A stretch of DNA of 64,000 nt from Adlercreutzia rubneri (GTDB taxonomy: Bacteria > Actinomycetota > Coriobacteriia > Coriobacteriales > Eggerthellaceae), in NCBI RefSeq assembly GCF_009755265.1, contig NZ_WPOO01000002.1, forward strand, positions 1 to 64,000. The letters run 5' to 3'. Of the stretch, positions 44,633 to 53,279 are shown in pieces. The position numbers and the translations under genes are program-made. Each line of letters opens with the position of its first letter. Position 1 is the first letter of the stretch. The notes beneath the pieces are model-generated. The model did no database searches, was not told the origin of the DNA, and saw only the letters and a program-made list of their open reading frames with translations.

Positions 44633-47600
44633 TTGCTGTCGGTGCTGCTGGTGTTCTCGTTCCTGAACGTGACCATGTTCACGGACTACGCCAACGCCGA
44701 GGGTGACAACGGGGAGGCGACCGAGTTCGCCGAGCCTGTCGGAGAGCCCGAGGCCCAGGCGCAGCCCGAGGACGAGGCCAACGGCCCGGAATCTGAGGAG
44801 CCCGCGGAGGAGGTGAACGAGGCCGAGCCCGCCGCCGAGCCCGAGGCCCCTGCCGTGGCGGAGGAGCCCGAGGAGAGCTATCCGGCCCAGCGCCTGACCG
44901 CCGAGGCGGGCGATGGAGTGACTGTCGTCATGGAGGCTCCCGAGGGAGCGCTCCCGGCCAACAGCTCCATGAAGGTGGAGACGGTGTCATCGCGCGCTGT
45001 CGAGAAGACAGTCGAGGAGGTCGTGGCTGATGAGGGCAAGAAGGTCGAGGAGCAATCTGCCTACAGCATCACTCTCTTCAACGCTGCGGGTGACGAGGTG
45101 TCTCCCGCCAAGAAGGTGAAGGTGTCGTTCCGCAACGCCGGAGTCGACGGCGATGAGATTACCGTCATGAAGGTCGCGAATGGAGCCCGTGCTGTCGAGG
45201 TTGCCGAGATTCGGGATAACGGCACAGCTGCTTTCTCCGATACTGCTCCGACCGAGTCTGGCAACGTCTACGTTCTGGTTGGCAAGAAGGCCGAGATCAA
45301 GGCTCCCACGGTCGAGCAGAAGACCGTCACCCTCCGCGTCGTATACGAGACGGGCGCGGTGCGCGACGTCATTCCGATAGCGGTCGAGAAGAAGGACGGT
45401 GCTTACGCCGGCACCTACAAGCTCGATCTGAACGGTTTCACCGCAAGCTGCGACGCAGAGATGGCCACCATCGACGAAACGGGGCTTGTCTCCTTCAGCT
45501 TCCAAGACGACGAGCCGGTGACCATCGTGGTGACCCTGCGGGGCGAGAAGGCGACCTACACGGTCAACCACTACAAGCGAGGCGCCAACGAGGGCGAGGA
45601 GACGCTTGCGGAATCCGTGCAGCGGGAGGGCATCGTCGGCACTTCGACGGAGGCCGTGGCCAATACCTATGAGGGCTACACGTGCGAGGGCGTCGCGCAG
45701 ACGATCGTGACGGTCGAGAACGACGCCGTGGTGAACATCTACTACGCGCCCAACAGCTACAAGCTGAGCTACGAGTCCAACGGCGGCTCCTACGTCCCTC
45801 CGGTGCTTGGAGTCCACGGGCAGACGGTTGACGCCATCACCTATATCCCCTACAGCAAGGTTCTCACCTGCGGCAAGACCGTCCATTCACACGACGGCGA
45901 CTGCTGGGGGCTGACGTGCAAGATTGAGGAGCATACCCATAGCTATACGGAGTCGCAATGGAAAGGTATTCCGCTCTTGGGTGGTCATATGGAGTACAAG
46001 GGCGGCTGTTACGGAAGCAGCTGGAGCCGGAATCCGAGCTGTGGGAAAACTGCCCACACCCATGGCGACAGCTGCTACGGCTACACCTGCGGACTCGAGG
46101 CGCACCAGCACACCGACGGCGAGTGCTACGAGGTGACCCTCGAGTCTTGGACGCCGACCCCGCAGAAGCAGGGCTACACGTTCGAGGGCTGGTACGAGGA
46201 CGAGGCCCTGACCACCCCGGCGCAGAACACCTACGTGCTCACCGGCGACCGCACCCTCTACGCGAAGTGGACGGCCGGTCAGGCGCTCTACACCATTGTC
46301 TACCTGACCGAGAATGCTGACGACGGCAACTGCTCATACTTCGGCAGCATTGGCAATCAGCTCGCCGAGGTCGGTACTACTGTGACCGCGAACGCGAACT
46401 CCGCCAAGCCCTCCGGTCTCGATACCGCGCACTTCACCTTCGCCGAATCGACCTCCGCGACCGTCAAGGCCGACGGCTCCACCGTCGTCACGGTCAAGTA
46501 CAAGCGCAACACTTATACTCTTACGTCCGAAGAAAAACACGGTGGGAAAAAGCTGACCTTGACAGCTAAATATGGGGCTCACATTACTGATGCCTTCAAC
46601 AAAGCTTTCAACGAGCCAACTGGAAACGACATCGCGTGGTCTCTTGAAAACGATCAGAGCACGAAAGTCGCCGCAATCGATGTCATGCCCGGTAGGAATG
46701 CTACAGTCTACGAGTTTGAGTACAGCTCGAAAAAAAGTCAGACGCTTAGCTATTGGCTCGAGAATTATGCTTCGGATACCACTACCATGTACGACGGTCG
46801 TACTTATGGTCTGTACAAAACTATTAATGTGAAATTCAATTACCTGAATAGCGCCGATTTCCCGGATCATACTGGATATATGAGACACGACGCCTATATC
46901 GATGGTAGGTCACGGGGCGTTAATTTCGGCGAATACACTACCAGCAATGGCACAACTGGCGATTTCTACTATAACGCCGCGAGCTATAGCCTCGATCTAT
47001 ACGGCTACGAGGGCGTGAAACTCTCCACCAACTCCGTGAAACTAGGTGCTGACATCACTTCGTATCTCACTGAGCCGGAGGCCCCGGTCGACGGCGCGAC
47101 GTTCGCCGGCTGGTTCATCGATCCCGAGCACACGACGCCATTCACTGGCACTGCGATGCCCATGGGTCTGGCGCTGTACGCGGACTGGAACATGCCGACG
47201 TATAAGATCACGCTCGACGGTCAGGGCGGTACCTTCACTGACGATGCGCAGATGCCCGAGGACGTGGAGTACGGCGAGATTATCGGCTCTCAGCTTCCCA
47301 CTCCCGAGAAACCCGGCTATATCTTCACCGGCTGGGTCACCAGCCCCATCACCGAAGCGCCGTTCGATCCTCGCAAGCCCATCACCGAGGACACCACGCT
47401 CTATGCCTCCTGGATGGCGAGCTCCACAGTTGAGTACACCGTGATCCATAAGGTCGGCGGCGAGGTTATCGCTACTGAGAAGCACACCGGTATGGTTGGA
47501 TCCACGGTTACGGCAAGCGCTCTTTCCGAGGATGCGCTCGGTGAATACAAGGACTACCTGCCGACTCCGGCTACCCAAACTACGACGCTCGTCCGCGGCG

Positions 47601-50600
47601 AGAACACGATGGTCTTCGAGTACGCGAAGCTCGACGACATCAAGTACACGGTCGAGTACAAGCTCCCCGATGGCTCCATCGTTAACGAACTCACCCAGAA
47701 GGACGTTCCCGCGGCAGCTCGGATGCAGGTTGTTGGCATCTCCCAGGAGGCCGCCACTTGGGCCTCCGACAACGGCTACATGTTCAAGAACGGCACCACC
47801 CAGGTCGTCTCCGACATGGGCCTCGGCAAAGTGGTAACTTTCGATCTCGACTACCAGCCCTACACTATTACTTATGTGCTGGGCAATGGCGAAACTTGGG
47901 AAAACGACTTCTATACAAAGAACGATCTAGAGATCAGTATCAGCAAGCAGCCTACGTGGGAAGGTCACAGATTTGTTGGCTGGAAGGTCGACGGAGTTGA
48001 TACCAAGGTTGAGCAGATAATTAGCAAAGATCCATCGACTGATCTTTTGCCTCCGGAGTCGCTGGGGCAGACCATCACACTTGCCAAGGGAACCATTGGC
48101 GATCTGACGATAGAGGCGTTGTGGCAGATTGATGTCGTTGTAACGGCACCCTCAAAGACTATGACCTATGATGGCACCAATATTATGGTTGCTGGCGGGT
48201 GGACTGATGCGACCGCTACGAATTTGCTACCAGGTCATAAGGTGGTCATAAGCTCTGATGCAATCAAGCTGTCTGATGGCTCCAGTGAGATGATCAATGC
48301 TGGTGAAAAACTGACCACGCTTGATAAATCCGATGTGAAGATTTATTGGTCTGGTGTAGATGTAACACGTCTGTACAACATCACTGAGATTAAGAACGGT
48401 CTTGCTAAAATCGGCCAGCGCGAGGTGACCGTCACGGGCGAGGGCTGGCCCTCCGAGCAGCCCTACACCGGCAAGCCCTACACCAAGGACGGCGAGTACG
48501 CCTTCGACAACGTGGTCGCCGGCCAGACGGCCACCATCGGCTACGAGCTCTCGGGCACCGAGGTGGGCCACTACGACGGCGCGTTCGGCGACGACTTCAA
48601 GGTCATGGCCGGCGCCGACGACGTGACCGCCAACTACACGCTGAAGACCAAGACCCCGGGCTCCCTGGACATCACCAAGTCCGAGATCGCCCAGTACGTC
48701 ACCCTCACCCCCGTCGACGTCGTTGAGACCTACGACGGCGCCGCCCACGCCGCCGGCGTGGCCACCGCCGCCGACGCCAACGGCAAGGCCGTGAAGGTCG
48801 AGTACAGCGTCAACGGGACCGACTGGACCACCGACCCGGCCTCGATCACCGCGACCGCCGTGGCCGACTCCGTGACCGTCAACGTGCGCGCCTCCGTCGA
48901 GTCCTCCTACGAGGGCTACGTCACCGGCACCCAGAAGCTGACCATCACTGCTAAGGCGTACGGTATTAATACAGCCTCCGACAGCAAGGAATACGACGGC
49001 ACTCCTCTGACAAACAAAAATGCTGAGGTTGCAGGCCTGGTTGCTAAGGACACGGCGTACGTCGAGGGAACTGGAGAGATCACCGACAAGGGCGAAGTGC
49101 CGAACTCGGCTGGCGATGTCAATTGGGCTAGCGGCACCGATGAGCGCAATTACATCCACGATACCTCGCTTGACGGCATCGGGGTGCTGACCGTGACCGC
49201 AAAGAAGATCGACCCGACGCCGACTCCGACCCCGGAGGATCCGGACGCAGTTGAACACAAGCTGACCCTCCAAGGCCTCGAGAATGTTACATACAACGGC
49301 TCTTCGCAGCCGCAGCACGAGAAGATCGTCGTGAAGGACGGCGATAAGAAGCTCGTCGAAGGCAAGGATTACGAATTACGCTGGTCCTCCGACACGACCA
49401 ACGTCGGCACCGTCCGCGTGACGGTCGTCGGCAAGGGCAACTACGATGGCGAGGACTGGGCGGAGTACCAGATCATGCACTTCCCCGTCACCGTGACGGC
49501 CAACGGCGCCGGTAAGACCTACGGCACGGCAGATCCGGCCCTCACGGCCACGGTCAGCCAGAAGCCCAGCGACGGCTTTGACATTGCCTGCAATGTCACC
49601 CGCGCTCCTGGCGAGGACGTCGATGACTATGTGATCACGCCTTCTGGTGACGAGATCCAGGGTAACTACCGCGTGAGCTACGTGACCGACATCTTCGAGA
49701 TTGTCGCCTCCGGGGCCAACGTGGTTACCGTCTCCAACCTGTCGGACGCCACGGGCCTGACCAAGACCTACGACGGCGCGGCCACCTCGGTCTCCCCGAC
49801 CGCCGCGGTGGCCGGCTCCACCTTCGAGTACTCGCTCGACGGCGTTAACTGGACTGCCGCCAACCCGAGCTTCACCAACGCGGGCACTTACTCGGTGTGG
49901 GTGCGCGCGAACGCCGCCAACTACGAGACCACCCGCGCCGTCCGCGCGACGGTGACCATCAACCCGCGGCCTGCCGTCATCGTCGCGAACAGCGCGACCA
50001 AGACTGCGGGTGCCGCCGACCCGATCTTCACGGGTACGGTGACCGGCCTGGTTCGCGCCGGAGATCTCGGTGCCGTCTCGTTCGGCCGGAGCAACGCGGC
50101 CGAGGGCGTCGGCTTCTACCCGGGCGTGATCGGTGCCACCTACCTGGCCAACCCGAACTACTCGGTGACGGTGGTTCCCGGCAACTTCACCGTCCTGGCC
50201 GCTACGGCTCCGGTGATCCCGGCTGCTGTGACGCCCGCGACGCCGGCCCCGGCTGCGCCTGCTGCCCCGGCGGCTCCCGCTCCCGCCGCTCCGGCTCCGG
50301 CCGCCACTCCTGCGGCTGCGACGCCGGCTCCGGCCGCCGAGCCCATCGAGGACGATGCCACGCCGCAGGCCGCCGCGCCCGCTGAGGGCACGCCGCTGGC
50401 CGAAACCGAGGAGATCGAGGACGAGGCGACCCCCATGGGCGCCTTCGACGAGCCGCACTGCTGGGTTCACTGGGTGATGCTGCTCGGCATCCTCATCACC
50501 GCCGCCTACGGCGCCATCGTCGTCCGCCGCCGCCTGCATTTGGCCGACGACGTGGACGACTACGAGAAGCAGGTGCTCGGCATCGAGGACGAGGCCCCCG

Positions 50601-50635
50601 AGGCCGTGCCCGCCGACGGTCGCCAGGCCCTGTAA
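44633..50635 (+). CDS. giant surface adhesin (about 2000 residues) with damaged 5' end
   Basis: 2,000 codons from TTG 44633. The hydrophobic core of a signal peptide is present (LSVLLVFSFLNVTMF), but the usual positively charged start and any ribosome site are missing, so the 5' end looks deleted. Features in order: acidic region; a domain with TYTVNHYKRGANEGEE; two Cys/His-rich segments (CGKTVHSHDGDCWG, CGKTAHTHGDSCYGYTCG); InlB B-repeat-like modules (GYTFEGWYEDEAL; PGYIFTGWVTSP); MBG-like modules (YDGTPLTNKNAEV; TYGTADPALTA); a Pro/Ala-rich stalk. The end has two motifs, IEDDATPQ and IEDEATPMGAFD, a membrane helix, VRRRL and a 40-residue tail ending QAL. Two internal parts (about 46500-47000 and 47880-48400) look AT-richer, suggesting a mosaic. 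Confidence 0.8.
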   Translation: MLSVLLVFSFLNVTMFTDYANAEGDNGEATEFAEPVGEPEAQAQPEDEANGPESEEPAEEVNEAEPAAEPEAPAVAEEPEESYPAQRLTAEAGDGVTVVMEAPEGALPANSSMKVETVSSRAVEKTVEEVVADEGKKVEEQSAYSITLFNAAGDEVSPAKKVKVSFRNAGVDGDEITVMKVANGARAVEVAEIRDNGTAAFSDTAPTESGNVYVLVGKKAEIKAPTVEQKTVTLRVVYETGAVRDVIPIAVEKKDGAYAGTYKLDLNGFTASCDAEMATIDETGLVSFSFQDDEPVTIVVTLRGEKATYTVNHYKRGANEGEETLAESVQREGIVGTSTEAVANTYEGYTCEGVAQTIVTVENDAVVNIYYAPNSYKLSYESNGGSYVPPVLGVHGQTVDAITYIPYSKVLTCGKTVHSHDGDCWGLTCKIEEHTHSYTESQWKGIPLLGGHMEYKGGCYGSSWSRNPSCGKTAHTHGDSCYGYTCGLEAHQHTDGECYEVTLESWTPTPQKQGYTFEGWYEDEALTTPAQNTYVLTGDRTLYAKWTAGQALYTIVYLTENADDGNCSYFGSIGNQLAEVGTTVTANANSAKPSGLDTAHFTFAESTSATVKADGSTVVTVKYKRNTYTLTSEEKHGGKKLTLTAKYGAHITDAFNKAFNEPTGNDIAWSLENDQSTKVAAIDVMPGRNATVYEFEYSSKKSQTLSYWLENYASDTTTMYDGRTYGLYKTINVKFNYLNSADFPDHTGYMRHDAYIDGRSRGVNFGEYTTSNGTTGDFYYNAASYSLDLYGYEGVKLSTNSVKLGADITSYLTEPEAPVDGATFAGWFIDPEHTTPFTGTAMPMGLALYADWNMPTYKITLDGQGGTFTDDAQMPEDVEYGEIIGSQLPTPEKPGYIFTGWVTSPITEAPFDPRKPITEDTTLYASWMASSTVEYTVIHKVGGEVIATEKHTGMVGSTVTASALSEDALGEYKDYLPTPATQTTTLVRGENTMVFEYAKLDDIKYTVEYKLPDGSIVNELTQKDVPAAARMQVVGISQEAATWASDNGYMFKNGTTQVVSDMGLGKVVTFDLDYQPYTITYVLGNGETWENDFYTKNDLEISISKQPTWEGHRFVGWKVDGVDTKVEQIISKDPSTDLLPPESLGQTITLAKGTIGDLTIEALWQIDVVVTAPSKTMTYDGTNIMVAGGWTDATATNLLPGHKVVISSDAIKLSDGSSEMINAGEKLTTLDKSDVKIYWSGVDVTRLYNITEIKNGLAKIGQREVTVTGEGWPSEQPYTGKPYTKDGEYAFDNVVAGQTATIGYELSGTEVGHYDGAFGDDFKVMAGADDVTANYTLKTKTPGSLDITKSEIAQYVTLTPVDVVETYDGAAHAAGVATAADANGKAVKVEYSVNGTDWTTDPASITATAVADSVTVNVRASVESSYEGYVTGTQKLTITAKAYGINTASDSKEYDGTPLTNKNAEVAGLVAKDTAYVEGTGEITDKGEVPNSAGDVNWASGTDERNYIHDTSLDGIGVLTVTAKKIDPTPTPTPEDPDAVEHKLTLQGLENVTYNGSSQPQHEKIVVKDGDKKLVEGKDYELRWSSDTTNVGTVRVTVVGKGNYDGEDWAEYQIMHFPVTVTANGAGKTYGTADPALTATVSQKPSDGFDIACNVTRAPGEDVDDYVITPSGDEIQGNYRVSYVTDIFEIVASGANVVTVSNLSDATGLTKTYDGAATSVSPTAAVAGSTFEYSLDGVNWTAANPSFTNAGTYSVWVRANAANYETTRAVRATVTINPRPAVIVANSATKTAGAADPIFTGTVTGLVRAGDLGAVSFGRSNAAEGVGFYPGVIGATYLANPNYSVTVVPGNFTVLAATAPVIPAAVTPATPAPAAPAAPAAPAPAAPAPAATPAAATPAPAAEPIEDDATPQAAAPAEGTPLAETEEIEDEATPMGAFDEPHCWVHWVMLLGILITAAYGAIVVRRRLHLADDVDDYEKQVLGIEDEAPEAVPADGRQAL

Positions 50636-50648
50636 GAGACAGCCGCGA

Positions 50649-50669
50649 GGGGGCGGCCCCGCCGCCCCC
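50649..50669 (+). terminator. GC hairpin between the adhesin and the next gene
   Basis: A 9-bp stem GGGGGCGGC/GCCGCCCCC with loop CCC and no T-run. It may slow transcription or protect RNA ends rather than fully terminate. Confidence 0.5.
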
Positions 50670-50695
50670 CTCCGTGAAGGAAAGGAGAGACTGAG

Positions 50696-51190
50696 ATGAG
50701 AAAGAACAACTGGATCGTCGCAGCGATCGCGGCCGTCGCCTGCGGAGTTCTGCTGTGGGCCTGGTTCGCGCTGGGCTTCAACCACGTGGACGACCCGCTG
50801 GACCTGGTGGTCGCCGTGGTGTGGTGGCTCGCCGTGGCCGCCGTCGTGGGCGGCATCGTGTGGGCCGAGGGCAAGAGGCGCGAGAAGATGCGCCTGGCCT
50901 TTATCGGCGAGGGCATCGTGTACAACCCGGAGGCCGGGCTCGTGATGCCCGACGCCGGCGAGAGCGAGCTGGCGGCGCTTGAGCGCACGCTCGCCGGCAT
51001 GGCCTTCCCCGACGAGGTGGCTGCGCTGGACGAGCGCGTGCGCCCCGCGTTCCGCTGGGTGGTGCGGAGCCGCAAGTTCGACCGCAACGGCGAGGTCTGG
51101 GAGGGCGAGGTCGTCCCCGCCCACGACCCCGAGGCCGAGCCGCGTGCGTTCTCGTCCCGCGAGGACCTGGCCGCCCTGCTGGCGGCGTAG
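50696..51190 (+). CDS. small membrane protein of unknown function
   Basis: 164 residues from ATG 50696 with GGAAAGGAGAG upstream. Two hydrophobic segments lie near the N-terminus (WIVAAIAAVACGVLLWAWFA and LVVAVVWWLAVAAVVGGIVW), and the rest is a soluble tail. No family is recognised. It follows the giant adhesin by 60 bases and may be cotranscribed, so a role with the surface protein is possible but unproven. Confidence 0.7.
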   Translation: MRKNNWIVAAIAAVACGVLLWAWFALGFNHVDDPLDLVVAVVWWLAVAAVVGGIVWAEGKRREKMRLAFIGEGIVYNPEAGLVMPDAGESELAALERTLAGMAFPDEVAALDERVRPAFRWVVRSRKFDRNGEVWEGEVVPAHDPEAEPRAFSSREDLAALLAA

Positions 51191-51339
51191 GGGAGGCCCG
51201 CTGGCCCTTAGGGGCCGCGACATAGCCAACCGAGAGGGGGCCGGCGCTCTGGCGAGCGCCGACCTCCTTTTCTATGAAATAGGAGGTAATTTCAGCGGAA
51301 AGATGCTGGGATGAAAAACTAAACCAGGGGAAGCAGCAA

Positions 51340-51380
51340 AAACGCCCGAGGAAGGTAAACTGCGTACCGTTCGGGCGTTT
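51340..51380. terminator. terminator-like hairpin
   Basis: AAACGCCCGA (51340-51349) pairs with TCGGGCGTTT (51371-51380), with inner GGTA/TACC. Confidence 0.6.
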
Positions 51381-51403
51381 GCTGGCGCAATCATACCACA
51401 GAT

Positions 51404-51580
51404 TCAGAGAATGGTTGTGACGCTTCCGTGTCGGCCGACGAACAGGAGGCGCCTTATCCCCTTGATGGTCTTCGCGCACCTTCTCAGCTCCCTTTCGATT
51501 GCGGCGTCCGGGACTTTTCTCATGCGCCTCGAGTCGAGGACGATGCAGGGCGATTGGTTGCGGGCGCGCTGCACGCGACT
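51404..51580 (-). pseudogene. gene fragment on the minus strand
   Basis: A short minus-strand frame reads CIVLDSRRMRKVPDAAIERE and LLFVGRHGSVTTIL before TGA at 51404. Its first part resembles SIVPSDFALIPKVLNEF in the fragment at 52628-52905. The upstream part is missing. Family unknown; the rest of 51191-51690 shows no intact gene. Confidence 0.35.
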
Positions 51581-51689
51581 GCTGCGCTCCCATCAGCGCG
51601 GCCCTGCTTTCCGCACCTTCCGTATCCCCGCCAGCGGCGGGGCGCATGCCTCCGCAGCGCAATGGGGGCGCCCCTGCGACTCCGTCGCG

Positions 51690-51775
51690 GTCGGCGCGGG
51701 GAACGGATCGGGACATTCCCGCGTCGTTTCCGCGGTCGGGATCAAGTAGGATGGCCTTGGTTCGAAGTCGAGACC
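51690..51775. repeat. conserved element upstream of DUF3800 gene 1
   Basis: About 85 bases starting CGGTCGGCGCGGGGAACGGA, highly similar to 53039-53124. Each copy ends some 65-75 bases before the -10-like box of the RNA candidate. Confidence 0.7.
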
Positions 51776-51849
51776 GGTCCTGACGGCCGAGCCCAGTCGA
51801 TCGCGGCGCGCCAGCTCCTCGTGGCTTGACGCGAGGTTGCAGGCCGTGA

Positions 51850-51920
51850 TATAAGATTAGCGCGGGGCGCGCGAGAGCGGGTCCACCCATCGGCGGGGAA
51901 CAGTCCCCGCCTTTTTATTT
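51850..51920 (+). ncRNA. candidate structured RNA upstream of DUF3800 gene 1
   Basis: A TATAAG box (51850) is followed by about 40 bases and a hairpin GGCGGGGA/TCCCCGCC with loop ACAG (51892-51911), then TTTTTATTT, giving a short RNA with an intrinsic terminator. The second DUF3800 gene has the same layout with a different but still paired stem. Conserved RNAs upstream of DUF3800 genes (the DUF3800 motifs) have been described computationally; whether this matches one is unchecked. Confidence 0.55.
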
Positions 51921-51950
51921 CTCGGTGCCATGCTGAGGGGAGGGGGTAAA

Positions 51951-52619
51951 ATGAGCGAGTTGAGCGTTTTCGTCGACGAGTCCGGAGATTTCGGGGCGCT
52001 CGCCGCTCACTGCCCCTTCTATATTGTGAGCCTTGTCGTTCACGACCAAGACGAGCCCATCGACGCCCAGCTGGGGAGGCTGGAAAAGGTGATGCGCGAG
52101 TCGGGGTTCGACAGGTATGGGCCGGTTCACACCGCGCCGCTGATTCGCCGGGAGGCGCCGTATTCCGAGCTCGATGGTAGGCAGAGGCGCCGCATGTTCG
52201 ATGCGCTCTTCGCGTTCAGCCGCCGCTGTTCCATGAGGCACAAAGTTATTCTCGTCGATAAGCGCTGGTTCGGGGACGGCGATGCCCTGGAGGAGCGCAT
52301 CGCTCGCGAGCTGGGTGAGTTTTTAAGAGAGAATATTTCTTTCTTTCAGTCCTATGACAGGGTCATCGTGTACTACGATAGGGGGCAAAAGGAGATAAGT
52401 CGCACGCTCAGGGTCGCCTTCGCGGCCTCGCTCAGCCACGTCGAGCACAGGGTTGTCGCACCGGCCGATTACGTCCTGTTCCAGGTCGCGGATCTTTGTT
52501 GTACGATCGAGCTAGTTGAGAGACGGCGCACCGAGCGCGGGCTCACGAAGTCCGAGGCTGCGTTCTTCGGAGGCGCCGGAAGTTTCAAGAAGACCTATCT
52601 GAAGGAGTTCCGCCGCTGA
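51951..52619 (+). CDS. DUF3800 protein (RNase H-like fold), copy 1
   Basis: 222 residues from ATG 51951 with GGAGGGGG upstream. The DUF3800 acidic motifs are present: VFVDESGDFG at residues 6-15, VIVYYDRGQKEI in the middle, and LFQVADLCCTIELVER near the end. DUF3800 has been placed in the RNase H-like superfamily, and these Asp residues would form the metal site. The role is unknown, although the family often lies beside mobile or defence genes and conserved small RNAs. A short RNA candidate lies directly upstream. It appears intact. Confidence 0.85.
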   Translation: MSELSVFVDESGDFGALAAHCPFYIVSLVVHDQDEPIDAQLGRLEKVMRESGFDRYGPVHTAPLIRREAPYSELDGRQRRRMFDALFAFSRRCSMRHKVILVDKRWFGDGDALEERIARELGEFLRENISFFQSYDRVIVYYDRGQKEISRTLRVAFAASLSHVEHRVVAPADYVLFQVADLCCTIELVERRRTERGLTKSEAAFFGGAGSFKKTYLKEFRR

Positions 52620-52627
52620 GCCTTCTA

Positions 52628-52905
52628 GCTTCTGTGTGGGTTTGGGCGAGAGAGAACGGCGTTGGAGAGGGCGGATACATACTCCCCCAAAATCCGGGGC
52701 TCGCACCAATTCGTCTTGAACTCGAACCATTCTTCTTCGTGTGGGCGCGCAGCGAGCTGCGTGACGATGTCGACGAGGGATTTCTTGTTGCCCAGCTTGT
52801 CCGTACCCGTGTGCTCGCATGCGTCGAACTCGTTGAGAACTTTCGGGATGAGCGCGAAGTCGCTCGGGACGATGGACTGCTGGCCGCGTTCCTGGCGGCG
52901 TAGGG
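52628..52905 (-). pseudogene. fragment of an AlbA_2/Schlafen-type ATP-binding protein gene
   Basis: The minus-strand frame reads SLVDIVTQLAARPHEEEWFE, FKTNWCEPRILGEYVSALSN and then ends. This is the N-terminal signature of AlbA_2 (divergent AAA_4) proteins, which are normally several hundred residues long. The rest is missing where DUF3800 copy 1 ends. It is a remnant. Confidence 0.6.
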
Positions 52906-53038
52906 GCGGCCCTCGGGTCCGCGAGGGCCTGCGGATCCGAGGAGCAGCCGATGACCAGAGGGGGCAGCGCTGATATGTCCTCCTTCTGTGTCGCTGCGGT
53001 TTTGGGGGCATCTTCCTGGTGGTTTGCGACGCGGGTGC

Positions 53039-53124
53039 GGTCGGCGCGGGGAACGGATCGGGACACTCCCGCGTCATTTCCGCGGTCGCGATCGAGTAGG
53101 ATAGTTTTCAGTCCGAAGCCGAAG
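53039..53124. repeat. conserved element upstream of DUF3800 gene 2
   Basis: Second copy of the element at 51690-51775. Shared runs include GGGAACGGATCGGGACA and TTTCCGCGGTCG. Confidence 0.7.
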
Positions 53125-53186
53125 CTAGCGGCGGTCGCAAGGGAAACAAATGAGAAAGATGCGTTTCCAGGGCCGCCTGTTTGTGG

Positions 53187-53262
53187 TATAAAAGATTCTG
53201 CCGGAGGGTCGGAAGGCCCGATGGCTCCAGACTGGCGAGGGTGCTCCCTCGCCGTTTGCATT
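53187..53262 (+). ncRNA. candidate structured RNA upstream of DUF3800 gene 2
   Basis: A TATAAA box (53187) and AGATT lead into a region with TCGG/CCGA and GGAG/CTCC pairings, then the hairpin GGCGAGGG/CCCTCGCC with loop TGCT (53234-53253), followed by GTTTGCATTT. Stem length, loop length and spacing match the first copy, although four stem positions differ on each side and still pair. Confidence 0.55.
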
Positions 53263-53279
53263 TAAGGGGGCGTGCTGTT

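Noticed and set aside
53181..53279. An N-terminal extension of DUF3800 copy 2
   Set aside because: It would translate the structured RNA candidate, has no ribosome site and gives an Arg-rich sequence not found in copy 1.
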